A stretch of DNA of 54,590 nucleotides, taken from assembly GCA_016871255.1 (NCBI GenBank), contig VFZH01000007.1, positions 1-54,590 on the forward strand, given 5' to 3'. Source of the stretch: Acidimicrobiia bacterium (GTDB lineage: Bacteria; Acidobacteriota; Vicinamibacteria; Vicinamibacterales; UBA2999). The position numbers were made by a program, and so were the translations under genes. The notes below the pieces were generated by a model. It ran no database searches and had not been told where the DNA came from. It worked only from the letters and a program-made list of their open reading frames with translations. Positions 40,629 to 48,912 of this stretch are shown here, piece after piece (positions within the stretch are counted from its first letter, which is position 1; the number at the start of each line of letters is the position of its first letter).

Positions 40629-41891
40629 GTGCGCACGACGCCCCGTTCTGAGCGGGCGGCGCTGGTCGGCCTCGTGCCTTCGGCCAGCCGCCGCCACGAT
40701 GCCGAGCGGTCACTCGACGAACTGGACGGCCTTGCCGGCGCGGCAGGAGCGGAGGTCGTCCTGCGCGTACAGCAGGAACGGCGGGCGCCGGACCCGGCGG
40801 GGTACCTCGGCCGCGGGAAGGTGGCCCAGCTCGCGGCCCTGGTGGCCGAGATGGGGATCGACCTCGTCGTGGTCGACGACGAGCTGGCGCCCGGCCAGCT
40901 TCGCACGCTGGAGCAGGCACTGTCGTGCAAGGTGCTGGACCGGACCCAGGTCATCCTCGACATCTTCGCGCGGCGTGCGCGGACGCGCGAGGGCCGGCTG
41001 CAGGTCGAGCTGGCCCAGCTCCGCTACCTGCTGCCGCGGCTCGTCGGCGCGAGTGCGGCCCTGTCGCGTCTGGGCGGCGGCATCGGCACCCGCGGTCCGG
41101 GTGAAACGAAGCTCGAGACGGATCGCCGGAGGCTGCGCACGCGCATCCAGACGCTCCAGCGCGACATCGACCAGGTGCGCGAGCGGCGCGCGCGGCTGCG
41201 AGAGCGCCGTCACAAGCGATCCGTGCCGACCGTGGCGCTGGTCGGCTACACCAATGCCGGCAAGACGACGCTGTTCAACCGGCTCACCAGCGCCGGCGCC
41301 ACCGCGTCTGATGCGCTGTTCGTCACGCTCGATCCCCTGCTGCGCCGTGTGCGCCTGCCCGATCGGCGCGAGCTGCTGCTGACCGACACCGTCGGGTTCA
41401 TCGACCGGCTGCCGCACACGCTCGTCGCCGCATTTCGCGCCACGCTGGAAGAAGTCGTGGAGGCCGACCTGGTCCTGCACGTCATCGATGCGTCGGCCGA
41501 AGACCACGACCGCCGCCGAGCGGCCGTGACGCGGGTCCTGGAGGAGGTCGGGGCCGGCGGCGTGCCCGTCGTGGACGTCTACAACAAGGTCGATCGGGTG
41601 TCGGCGGACGAGCGACAGCGGCTGCGGCTCCGGAGCGGTCCGGCCGTGCTGCTGTCGGCGGCGACCGGTGAGGGCGTCGACGACCTCATGGACGTCGTGG
41701 CCGCGCGGCTCGCGCTCGACACCCGGCGGGTCATCATCGACCTGGACGCGGGCGACGAGGACGATCGGCGCCGCATCGCGCAGCTCTACCGGGTGGCGAG
41801 GGTCCTGAGCCAGGAGACAGTGGACGGGCGGGTGCGGATCGAGGCGGAGGTGCCGAGGGGGCTACTGGACCGACTGACGGCCCAAGAGTAG
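40629..41891 (+). CDS. hflX: GTPase HflX
   Basis: 420 aa from the GTG at 40629. An N-terminal HflX domain (YLGRGKVAQLAALVAEMGIDLVVVDDELAPGQLRTLE; RTQVILDIFARRARTREGRLQVELAQLRYLLPRL; GGGIGTRGPGETKLE) is followed by a long helix and the G domain with GYTNAGKTT (G1), DTVGFI (G3) and NKVD (G4). It binds the 50S subunit and splits stalled ribosomes under stress. The track ORF extends 233 residues too far upstream in a shadow frame of glpX. It is probably cotranscribed with glpX. Confidence 0.95.
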   Translation: MRTTPRSERAALVGLVPSASRRHDAERSLDELDGLAGAAGAEVVLRVQQERRAPDPAGYLGRGKVAQLAALVAEMGIDLVVVDDELAPGQLRTLEQALSCKVLDRTQVILDIFARRARTREGRLQVELAQLRYLLPRLVGASAALSRLGGGIGTRGPGETKLETDRRRLRTRIQTLQRDIDQVRERRARLRERRHKRSVPTVALVGYTNAGKTTLFNRLTSAGATASDALFVTLDPLLRRVRLPDRRELLLTDTVGFIDRLPHTLVAAFRATLEEVVEADLVLHVIDASAEDHDRRRAAVTRVLEEVGAGGVPVVDVYNKVDRVSADERQRLRLRSGPAVLLSAATGEGVDDLMDVVAARLALDTRRVIIDLDAGDEDDRRRIAQLYRVARVLSQETVDGRVRIEAEVPRGLLDRLTAQE

Positions 41892-42026
41892 CAAGTCCCC
41901 AAGTCCCGAGATCCCACACCCCAAGCCAGATCCCAACGCCCGAATCCCAACCCGGATTCCAATCCTCAATCCTCAATCGGCAATCGCCAATGCCATCGTC
42001 AATCACCAATCCCTAATCACCAATTG
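41892..42026. repeat. heptamer array between hflX and pgsA
   Basis: It starts one base after the hflX stop. The first half has CAAGTCC, CAAGTCC, ATCCCAC, ATCCCAA, GCCCGAA and ATCCCAA words; the second half has CAATCCT, CAATCGG, CAATCGC and CAATCAC words. It is the same two-part design as the array at 36021-36181 and equally low in GC. Confidence 0.75.
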
Positions 42027-42039
42027 CCCTGGTCCGCGG

Positions 42040-42045
42040 TACACT
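42040..42045 (+). promoter_or_regulatory. -10-like TACACT next to the pgsA start
   Basis: TACACT ends 10 nt before the GTG at 42056, so the transcript would have almost no leader. No -35 is visible at the usual distance. No ribosome binding site is present, which fits a near-leaderless mRNA. Confidence 0.35.
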
Positions 42046-42055
42046 CGATCGCTCC

Positions 42056-42613
42056 GTGCGCATCCTGACCTTCGCCAACCAGCTCACGCTGCTGCGGATT
42101 CTCCTGATTCCGTTCTTCGCGGTGGCCGTCGTGTACGGCTATCCCGGAGTGGCGCTGGCGACGTTCGTGACCGCCGGCGTGACCGACCTGCTCGACGGCC
42201 TCATCGCGCGGGCCACGAAACAGCGCACGAATCTCGGTGCGTGGCTGGACCCGATGGCGGACAAGCTGCTGCTCGTCACCGCCTTCATCGTGCTCACCGT
42301 GCCGGGCACCGAGGTGTACAACCGCATTCCGCTCTGGCTGACGATCCTGATCATCAGCCGCGACGTGGCGATTGTCGGCGTGGTGGCGGCCGTGAACCTG
42401 GCCAGCGGGCCGCGCACGTTCCACCCCTCCGTCTGGGGCAAGCTGGCGACCGCCACCTACCTGCTGACTTGCTCCCTGTTCATCCTGTTCAACTACCTGG
42501 GGCGCGCCTCGGTCGTGCTCGATCTCGCGGTCTGGACTGCCCTGGTCGTGACGCTCGGATCCGGCGCAGACTATGCGCGCAGGTTGAGGCAGGTCATCTC
42601 GGAGGACCGCTGA
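42056..42613 (+). CDS. pgsA: CDP-alcohol phosphatidyltransferase, PgsA-like
   Basis: 185 aa. The signature DG-x2-AR-x8-G-x3-D-x3-D is met by DLLDGLIARATKQRTNLGAWLDPMADK. About five hydrophobic segments follow the N-terminal NQLTLLRILLIPFF, which is typical of phosphatidylglycerophosphate synthase. It would join CDP-diacylglycerol and glycerol 3-phosphate at the inner membrane. Other CDP-alcohol transferases (cardiolipin or phosphatidylserine synthase) share the motif, so the exact substrate is likely but not certain. Confidence 0.88.
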   Translation: MRILTFANQLTLLRILLIPFFAVAVVYGYPGVALATFVTAGVTDLLDGLIARATKQRTNLGAWLDPMADKLLLVTAFIVLTVPGTEVYNRIPLWLTILIISRDVAIVGVVAAVNLASGPRTFHPSVWGKLATATYLLTCSLFILFNYLGRASVVLDLAVWTALVVTLGSGADYARRLRQVISEDR

Positions 42614-42712
42614 AGCCGAACGAAGTCTCCGCCCGGCGCGCCTTCGGGTGAAGCGGCGCCGAGAAAAGGCAATCTTCCGCCGGCAGGGTGCTGGATTGGT
42701 TTGTGTAAGGGG

Positions 42713-42752
42713 TAGACTGGAGTCCGCGGTTCGGTAACCGCGTTTCCGGAGG
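42713..42752 (+). promoter_or_regulatory. -10-like TAGACT, 5' stem-loop and ribosome binding site
   Basis: TAGACT (42713-42718) would place transcription near 42725, exactly where a perfect hairpin begins: CGCGGTT-CGGT-AACCGCG (42725-42742). It is followed by the Shine-Dalgarno CCGGAGG (42746-42752). A 5'-terminal stem-loop of this kind could protect the mRNA or control its translation. No clear -35 is seen. Confidence 0.45.
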
Positions 42753-42765
42753 CATCGGCGCTCAC

Positions 42766-43545
42766 ATGGGGCGAATCGGTCGTTCGCTGTTTCTCGTTGC
42801 ACTGCTGACCGGCATTCCCGGCCTGGCGCCTGCCGCGCCCTTCTCGCTCTACGTCCAGCCCATTCAGGTTTGCAACGACGCTGGAACCGTGTGCGCGAAC
42901 TCGGCACAGACGCTGTACGAAGCCGAAGGTGACAAGATCTGGGCGCAGGCGGGCATCGACCTCGTGTTCCTCCCGTGGGTGCAGTTTCTCGAGACGGACT
43001 ACCTGTCGATTACCGACCCGAGCATCGACGCCACCGAGTTGTTCGACATGTGGGGTGAGGGCCACGTCCCGGGGGCGGTGAACATGTGGTTCGTTCAGAC
43101 CCTCGAGAGCGCCGGTACGGCGTACGGCATCGCGCTGCTGGGCACGGTCGTCGGAGCCGGCTTCGCGGCGATTGCGGACGCGGTATTCAGCTACGCCGGG
43201 GGAGCCGGACGACGCGACACGATCGCGCACGAGATCGGCCACGTGCTCGGGCTCCCGCACTACAACTTCAGCGAGCCCGCGTGTACTCCGCCCGCTGACA
43301 GCGCGCAGAACCTGATGACCAGCGGGTCCTGCCGGTCGCCGGTGACCAACATCAGCCAGATCACCCCGGATGGCGCGATGCTGGCTCGATTGACGTCCGC
43401 TCAGATTGCCACGGCCCTCGAGAGCGATCTCCTGTTCGACGAGGCCATGGAGCCGATCCCCGAACCCGCGTCGCTGCTGCTGCTCGGTGGCGGCCTGCTG
43501 CTGGGGCATCGGCGCCTGCGCCGCCGGGGCGGGAAGGGCGAGTAG
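42766..43545 (+). CDS. PEP-CTERM-sorted zinc metalloprotease
   Basis: 259 aa. A signal peptide (GRSLFLVALLTGIPGLAPAAP) precedes a catalytic domain with the metzincin-type zinc motif HEIGHVLGLPH (HExxHxxGxxH). The C-terminus is a PEP-CTERM sorting signal: IPEPASLLLLGGGLLLG followed by HRRLRRRGGKGE. Exosortase would process it and retain it at the outer surface, usually together with exopolysaccharide. The downstream exopolysaccharide locus fits this. The exosortase gene is not in the window. Confidence 0.9.
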   Translation: MGRIGRSLFLVALLTGIPGLAPAAPFSLYVQPIQVCNDAGTVCANSAQTLYEAEGDKIWAQAGIDLVFLPWVQFLETDYLSITDPSIDATELFDMWGEGHVPGAVNMWFVQTLESAGTAYGIALLGTVVGAGFAAIADAVFSYAGGAGRRDTIAHEIGHVLGLPHYNFSEPACTPPADSAQNLMTSGSCRSPVTNISQITPDGAMLARLTSAQIATALESDLLFDEAMEPIPEPASLLLLGGGLLLGHRRLRRRGGKGE

Positions 43546-43552
43546 GGCGCGT

Positions 43553-44104
43553 CTATCGTCCTCGCGACAGCTGGACGGTTCGCAGGTCCACCCAGAGATC
43601 GATGCCGGCGACTGTCGGCACCACTGCCCGCCCCGCGCGTGGGTCGAGCATGGCGGGCCGTCGCATCCAGGGTCCGAAACGCTCGTTCGAGGGAAGCGAA
43701 CCCAGGCGGACGCCCAGTGCGTCCTCGACGTCCTCGAACGACCATTCCTGCCTCACCTTCCCGTCCGCACCGATCACCATCACGGCGTAACGGCTGAAGA
43801 TGTTGATCCACTCGTCGAGGCAGACCACGATACCCATGTCGCTGACGAGCGCCTGGCGCGGGCCGAACTCCTGCGGCAGCTCGCGTGCCCAGACCCGCGC
43901 GGTGCCCCTCGAGAGCTCGGCGTGCGCCCGCCGGGATCTCCAGCCGTCCTGCGTGGACAGCACGAGCCGGTACGCGCCCGATGGCGAGGTCATCTCCTGT
44001 CGCGCCGGCGGGTGAGGAACGAAGTCGGTCACAGGCCGTTGCGCCCCAGAGGGCGAGGGCACGAGCGCCGCCAGCAGCATGACACCTCCCAGCGAGCGTC
44101 CCAT
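43553..44104 (-). CDS. secreted protein of unknown function
   Basis: 183 aa. A signal peptide (GGVMLLAALVPSPSGAQ) is followed by a soluble domain with a few beta-strand repeats: SPSGAYRLVLSTQDGWRSRRAHAEL, RYAVMVIGADGKVRQEWSFEDV and VPTVAGIDLWVDLRTVQL. The pattern of strands ending in WSFEDV resembles secreted beta-propeller or lipocalin-like fragments, but I do not recognise a family. Convergent with the PEP-CTERM metalloprotease gene, 7 bp between stops. Confidence 0.6.
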   Translation of the reverse strand: MGRSLGGVMLLAALVPSPSGAQRPVTDFVPHPPARQEMTSPSGAYRLVLSTQDGWRSRRAHAELSRGTARVWARELPQEFGPRQALVSDMGIVVCLDEWINIFSRYAVMVIGADGKVRQEWSFEDVEDALGVRLGSLPSNERFGPWMRRPAMLDPRAGRAVVPTVAGIDLWVDLRTVQLSRGR

Positions 44105-44150
44105 GCCGCGATTGTACGGCCCACGGACGATCGAAGCGTGACCCCGTGAC

Positions 44151-44211
44151 CCTTTGGGCTTTGGTCCCTGGGATTCGGCTTGGGATTCGGGATTCGGGAT
44201 TCGGGACTTGA
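44151..44211. repeat. heptamer array with G-quadruplex motif, G-rich on the plus strand
   Basis: Units GGGATTC/GGGATTT lie between two minus-strand genes, upstream of the secreted protein gene. Four GGG tracts at 44182, 44189, 44196 and 44203 separated by ATTC meet the quadruplex rule. It is the same family as the array before glpX, in opposite orientation. Confidence 0.8.
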
Positions 44212-44227
44212 AACGCAGCCCGCGTCT

Positions 44228-45181
44228 CTACGGGCGGTCTGCGACCTTCTCTCGAAAGTAACCCACCGTCCGGACCAGCCCTTCTCTCAGGCCGACCCCG
44301 GGTGCCCATCCGAGCAGCGTGCGCGCCCGCGTGACGTCCGGCCGGCGCTGTTTCGGATCGTCGACCGGCAGGGGGCGGTGGACGATCCGGCTGGTCGAGC
44401 CGGTCAGCTCGATGATCGACCGGGCGATCTCCTCGATCGTGACCTCGTGCGGGTTCCCGATGTTGATCGGATCGTGTGTGTCGGCCTCCATCAGGCGGAG
44501 GACGCCGTCGACCAGGTCGCTGATGAACGTGAAGCTGCGCGTCTGCGTGCCGTCGCCGAAGACGGTGACGTCTTCGTTCGCGAGCGCCTGCGTCATGAAC
44601 GCAGGCACCGCCCGGCCGTCCCGGAGCCGCATGCGCGGACCGTAGGTGTTGAAGATCCGGACGATGCGGGTGTCCAGGCCGTGGTACCGGTGGTAGGCAA
44701 GGGTGATGGCTTCGGCGAATCGCTTGGCCTCGTCGTACACGCCACGGGGGCCGATGGGGTTCACGTTGCCCCAGTAGGTTTCCCTCTGGGGGTGTTCCAG
44801 GGGGTCGCCGTACACCTCGGATGTGGAGGCCAGCACGAACGTCGCGCCCTTGGCCTTGGCCAGGCCGAGCGCGTTGTGCGTGCCGAGCGACCCGACCTTC
44901 AGCGTCTGGATCGGCAGCTCGAGGTAGTCGATCGGGCTGGCGGGGCTCGCCCAGTGGAGCACGTAGTCGACCGGGTCGTCCACGTCGATGTAGCGGGTGA
45001 CGTCGTGCCGGATGAACTGGAGGTCGCGCTCCCGCAGGTGCGCGATGTTGGCCAGGTCGCCGGTGAGCAGGTTGTCGATCGCCACCACGGCGTGGCCGCG
45101 ATCCAGCAGCGCCTCGCAGAGATGGGAGCCGATGAAGCCGGCAGCCCCGGTGACGACGGTTCGCGGGCGGCGGTCAGCCAT
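44228..45181 (-). CDS. uxs: UDP-glucuronate decarboxylase (UDP-xylose synthase)
   Basis: 317 aa, an extended short-chain dehydrogenase. NAD motif [21 protein letters not shown], then [24 protein letters not shown], the catalytic [16 protein letters not shown], and Y-x3-K in [13 protein letters not shown]. The words ASPASP-Y and [13 protein letters not shown] are specific to UDP-glucuronate decarboxylases. It converts UDP-glucuronate to UDP-xylose. Ugd, which makes its substrate, is encoded 7 kb away in the same locus. It is the last gene of the minus-strand exopolysaccharide run. Confidence 0.93.
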   Translation of the reverse strand: MADRRPRTVVTGAAGFIGSHLCEALLDRGHAVVAIDNLLTGDLANIAHLRERDLQFIRHDVTRYIDVDDPVDYVLHWASPASPIDYLELPIQTLKVGSLGTHNALGLAKAKGATFVLASTSEVYGDPLEHPQRETYWGNVNPIGPRGVYDEAKRFAEAITLAYHRYHGLDTRIVRIFNTYGPRMRLRDGRAVPAFMTQALANEDVTVFGDGTQTRSFTFISDLVDGVLRLMEADTHDPINIGNPHEVTIEEIARSIIELTGSTSRIVHRPLPVDDPKQRRPDVTRARTLLGWAPGVGLREGLVRTVGYFREKVADRP

Positions 45182-45220
45182 CCCGGCGGCCCGCGGCGGA
45201 AGGACGGCGCAGCCGCTGCA

Positions 45221-46660
45221 CTAGGCGACGCCGCGGCTGAAGAGCCCGCGCACGACGGTCAGCCACATGATCTTGATGTCGAGCGTGACCGACCAGTTCT
45301 CGATGTAGTAGAGGTCGTATTCGATGCGTTTCTCCAGCGAGGTGTTGCCGCGCCAGCCGTTCACCTGGGCCCACCCCGTGATGCCGGCCTTCACCTTGTG
45401 GCGGAGCATGTACTGCGGGATGCGGTCCTTGAACTGCGCCACGAAATACGGCCGCTCCGGGCGCGGGCCGACGATCGACATCTCCCCCTTCAGGACGTTC
45501 CAGAACTGCGGCAGCTCGTCGAGGTCGAACCGGCGCAGCCAGCGCCCGGCCGGCGTGCACCGCGGATCGTCGTCTCTCGCCCAGACGGGTCCGCTCGAGT
45601 CCTCGGCGTCTTCGTACATCGAGCGGAACTTCCACACGGTGAACGCCCTGCCGTCGAGGCCCATGCGCTCCTGCTCGTAGAGGACGCGCCCCGGCGACGT
45701 GAGCCGCACCAGCAGGGCGATGAGCAGGCCGGGGACGGCGAGCACGACCAGCGCAGCCGCCGACAGCACGATGTCGATCCCGCGCTTCATCAGCGCGTTG
45801 AAGCCCTGCAGGGGCACGTCGTTGACGTTGATGATGGGGAGCCCGTCCAGGTCTTCGAGCCGCGCCCGCAGCGCGATGAACTGGAGCAGGTCGGGGACCA
45901 CCTTCACGTCGAGGCACTCGCGGCTGGTCACGTTGATCAGGTCGAGCAGTTTCGAGTGCTCCTCGATCGGCAGCGCCACGTACAGGTGATCGGCGCGCTC
46001 GCGGCGGGCGACCTCGGCCACCTCGTCGAGCGAGCCGAGCAGCGGGAGCCCGCGGTAGCCGATGTGATCGCCGGCGGCGCGGTCGTCCACGAAGCCGAGG
46101 ATCTGGTACCCGAGCTCGCGGTGCTGCAGGATGCGGTCGGCGACCAGGCGGCCGAGGTCCCCGGCGCCGGCGATCAGCACGCGCTTGAGGCCGATGCCGG
46201 CCCGCCAGCGGCGCTCGAGCAGCTCCCGCACCCCTTCGCGGGAGGCGTAGGCGAACAGCACGTTGATGACGAGGAAGATCGCCCAGACGAGCTGCGAGAC
46301 CTCGTAGGCGCCCTGGGACTTGGCTTCCTCCGACACGTAGTACGCCTGCACGTACAGCGTCGAGACCACGCCCAGCACGACCGCCAGGATGCTGCCGATC
46401 AGCACGCCGAAGAAGTCGTCCACGCGCGAGCGGCCGCGGCGCAGCCGGTACACGCCCTGCAGGTGGAAGGCCAGCGGCGTGAGCAGGGCCACGAACGGCA
46501 GCACGTTGACGTACTGGTCGATCGGCGGGTACCCCTTCCGCACGGGGATCAGTCCGCTCTCGAAGCGGATCCCGTACGCGAGGACGAACGCCCAGGCGGC
46601 CAGCAGCACGTCCACGAGGACGTGGAAGGCCACGAGCAGGCGGTTGTACCGTCTCACCAT
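45221..46660 (-). CDS. polyprenyl-phosphate sugar-1-phosphate transferase
   Basis: 479 aa from the ATG at 46660. Four N-terminal membrane segments (LLVAFHVLVDVLLAAWAFVLAYGI and on) are followed by a CoA-binding-like domain (VLIAGAGDLGRLVADRIL), another membrane helix, and the catalytic domain with FTVWKFRSMYEDAE, DELPQFWNVLKGEMSIVGPRPE and KAGITGWAQVNGWRG. It belongs to the WbaP/WcaJ/CpsE family, which starts repeat-unit synthesis by moving a sugar-1-phosphate to undecaprenyl phosphate. Its start overlaps the stop of the upstream glycosyltransferase. Confidence 0.95.
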   Translation of the reverse strand: MVRRYNRLLVAFHVLVDVLLAAWAFVLAYGIRFESGLIPVRKGYPPIDQYVNVLPFVALLTPLAFHLQGVYRLRRGRSRVDDFFGVLIGSILAVVLGVVSTLYVQAYYVSEEAKSQGAYEVSQLVWAIFLVINVLFAYASREGVRELLERRWRAGIGLKRVLIAGAGDLGRLVADRILQHRELGYQILGFVDDRAAGDHIGYRGLPLLGSLDEVAEVARRERADHLYVALPIEEHSKLLDLINVTSRECLDVKVVPDLLQFIALRARLEDLDGLPIINVNDVPLQGFNALMKRGIDIVLSAAALVVLAVPGLLIALLVRLTSPGRVLYEQERMGLDGRAFTVWKFRSMYEDAEDSSGPVWARDDDPRCTPAGRWLRRFDLDELPQFWNVLKGEMSIVGPRPERPYFVAQFKDRIPQYMLRHKVKAGITGWAQVNGWRGNTSLEKRIEYDLYYIENWSVTLDIKIMWLTVVRGLFSRGVA

Positions 46661-47766
46661 CGCCGTGCGGGCCCCGCGGCGTGTGTGTCCGCGATCACCC
46701 GCGCGAGCTGCTCGCGGCAGCGCCCGCGCGAGAACCGCTCGGCCTGCCGGCGGGCGGCATCGGGGTCGAACGTGCGGCGGGGCACCTCCGAGAGGGCGGC
46801 GGCCCACGCCTCGACGCCGAGGTCGCGCACGAGGACACCCGTCTCACCGTCCACCACGGTCTCGAGCGCGCCGCCGGCACCGAGCGCGACCACGGGACGG
46901 CCGCACGCCTGCGCTTCGAGCGGTACGATCCCGAAGTCCTCCTCGGCGGTCTGCACGACGGCGGCAGCCCGCCGGTATTCGTCGCGGATCGCCTCGTCGG
47001 AGAGCCGGCCGAGGAACTCGACCGTGCCGTTGGCCCGGCGCTCGAGCGCGCGCCGCTCGGGGCCGTCCCCGGCGATCCGCAGGCGGACGCCCGCACGATG
47101 GGCCGCATCGATGGCGAGATCGATCCGCTTGTAGGGAACCAGCGCAGACACGATCAGGACGTGATCACCAGGGATGGTGCCGTCGGGGCGATAGAAAGCC
47201 GTGTCGACAGGCGGATACACGATGGTGGCCTGACGATTATAGTAGCGGCGGATCCGCCCGGCAACGTGCGCGGAGTTGGCGAGGAAGCGCCCGACGCGCG
47301 ACGCGGTGGCCGCATCCCACCGCGCCAGCCGTCTCAGCACGGGCCGGTAGAGCCAGCGCGATCGCCTCGCGCCGACGCGCGCGGCCCCGAAGTACACCTC
47401 GAACTGGTCCCAGGCGTATCGCATCGGCGAATGGCAGTAGCACACGTGCACCGCCCGCCCGGGCGCGACGACGGCCTTCGCGACGGCGTGGCTGCTGCTG
47501 ATGACCAGATCGTAGCGATCGAGGTCGAACTGCTCGATCAGGGCGGGGAAGAGCGGGAGGCAGTGGCGATAACGGCGCCGAAGCGGTGGCAGGCGCTGCA
47601 GCGAGCTGGTGACGATGCGCCGGTCCTCGATCGTGGCCGACACCGATCCCCGTTCGTGGACCAGCGTGAAGAGATCGGCGGCGGGGAACAGCTCGCAGAG
47701 GACCTCGAGGACCTTCTCGCCCCCCCGCATGCCCGTGAGCCAGTCGTGCACGAGCGCGACGTTCAT
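46654..47766 (-). CDS. glycosyltransferase family 4
   Basis: 370 aa from the ATG at 47766 ([23 protein letters not shown]). The GT-B fold is marked by the C-terminal domain HVLIVSALVPYKRIDLAIDAAHRAG, RIAGDGPE and the donor-binding EEDFGIVPLEAQACGRPVVALGAGG. It adds one sugar to the growing lipid-linked repeat unit; donor and linkage are unknown. Start overlaps the upstream stop (ATGA). Confidence 0.92.
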   Translation of the reverse strand: MNVALVHDWLTGMRGGEKVLEVLCELFPAADLFTLVHERGSVSATIEDRRIVTSSLQRLPPLRRRYRHCLPLFPALIEQFDLDRYDLVISSSHAVAKAVVAPGRAVHVCYCHSPMRYAWDQFEVYFGAARVGARRSRWLYRPVLRRLARWDAATASRVGRFLANSAHVAGRIRRYYNRQATIVYPPVDTAFYRPDGTIPGDHVLIVSALVPYKRIDLAIDAAHRAGVRLRIAGDGPERRALERRANGTVEFLGRLSDEAIRDEYRRAAAVVQTAEEDFGIVPLEAQACGRPVVALGAGGALETVVDGETGVLVRDLGVEAWAAALSEVPRRTFDPDAARRQAERFSRGRCREQLARVIADTHAAGPARRW

Positions 47767-48899
47767 GACGCGTTGGCACTCCGCCCGTTCCGGTTCGCGA
47801 CATCGCGATAGATGGCGAGCGTCTGGTCCACCGATCGGACCCACGAGAACGCGCGTGCCCGCGCGAAGCCCTTCTCCCGCAGCGTGTCGCGGAGCGCCTG
47901 GTCCGTCAGCACCCGCCTGATTCCGTCCCTGATGTCGATGGCGTCGTAGGGATCCACGAGGACCGCGGCGTCACCGGCCACCTCCGGCAGTGACGACACG
48001 TTCGAGGTCACCACCGGCGTGCCGTACGCCATCGCCTCGAGCGGCGGGAGCCCGAACCCCTCGTACAGCGACGGGAACACGAACGCCGCCGCCAGCTTGT
48101 AGAGCACGGCCAGCGTGTCATCGCTCTGGAAGCCCAGGAACCGCACGTGCTTGTGCAGCTTGTGCTGGTGGACGGCATGCCGGAGCGCCGGGTACTTCGA
48201 GATCTCGTCGCCGATGATCAGCAGTTTCAGGTCGCTGAACCCCTCACGGCGCAGCCCCTCGAACGCGTCGATCAGGCGCACCAGGTTCTTGTGCGGCTTG
48301 ACCGTGCCGACGTAGAGCACGAACGGATGGTGCAGCTGGTACCGCTCGCGCACGCGGCCGATGGCTTCCTCGTCCATCGTCCGTCCGAAGCGTTCGTCGA
48401 GCGCGTTGTAGGTCACCACGACCTTGTCGGGCCGGACGCCGAAGTAGCGCAGGAGGTCCTGCTTCGAGGCCTCGGAGACCGTCAGGACCCGATCCGCCCG
48501 TCGGATGGCCGACCACATCGACGCCCGCGCGTACAACCAGGCGGCCCGGTTCGGCAGGTACTGGGGGAAACGGAGGTGGATGCAGTCGTGGATGGTGACC
48601 ACGGAGCGACACGGCACGGCCGGAGGCAGGACGTAGTGCGGCGCGTGAAAGACATCCGGCTTCTCCCGCCACAGGACCCACGGGACGTGGATCTGCTCGC
48701 GGAGGGAATAGTTGGGCGACGGCTCGCGCACCGCGCGGAAGTTCTCGCCCAGTTGCCGCGCGACCGGCATGTCCTGCTCGAGGCATAGCAGGACGTACTC
48801 GGTTTCGCGGTCGGCACGGGCCAGGTGCCGCAGCAGGTTGCGGATGTAGGTCCCGATGCCGAAATCGTGCAGCTTGCGGGCGTCGATGGCGACGCGCAT
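47763..48899 (-). CDS. glycosyltransferase family 4 (mannosyltransferase-like)
   Basis: 378 aa from the ATG at 48899 ([26 protein letters not shown]). GT-B markers: [54 protein letters not shown] and the donor motif [24 protein letters not shown]. This N-terminal start is like mannosyl- or rhamnosyltransferases of exopolysaccharide loci, but the sugar cannot be fixed. The 480-aa track ORF begins in a shadow of the neighbouring gene. Confidence 0.92.
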   Translation of the reverse strand: MRVAIDARKLHDFGIGTYIRNLLRHLARADRETEYVLLCLEQDMPVARQLGENFRAVREPSPNYSLREQIHVPWVLWREKPDVFHAPHYVLPPAVPCRSVVTIHDCIHLRFPQYLPNRAAWLYARASMWSAIRRADRVLTVSEASKQDLLRYFGVRPDKVVVTYNALDERFGRTMDEEAIGRVRERYQLHHPFVLYVGTVKPHKNLVRLIDAFEGLRREGFSDLKLLIIGDEISKYPALRHAVHQHKLHKHVRFLGFQSDDTLAVLYKLAAAFVFPSLYEGFGLPPLEAMAYGTPVVTSNVSSLPEVAGDAAVLVDPYDAIDIRDGIRRVLTDQALRDTLREKGFARARAFSWVRSVDQTLAIYRDVANRNGRSANAS

Positions 48900-48912
48900 G
48901 CCGGAGATTCTG

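Noticed and set aside
42661-42724. Sigma-54 promoter upstream of the PEP-CTERM gene
   Set aside because: Such promoters occur before some PEP-CTERM genes, but no TGGCAC-N5-TTGC pair with correct spacing is present.
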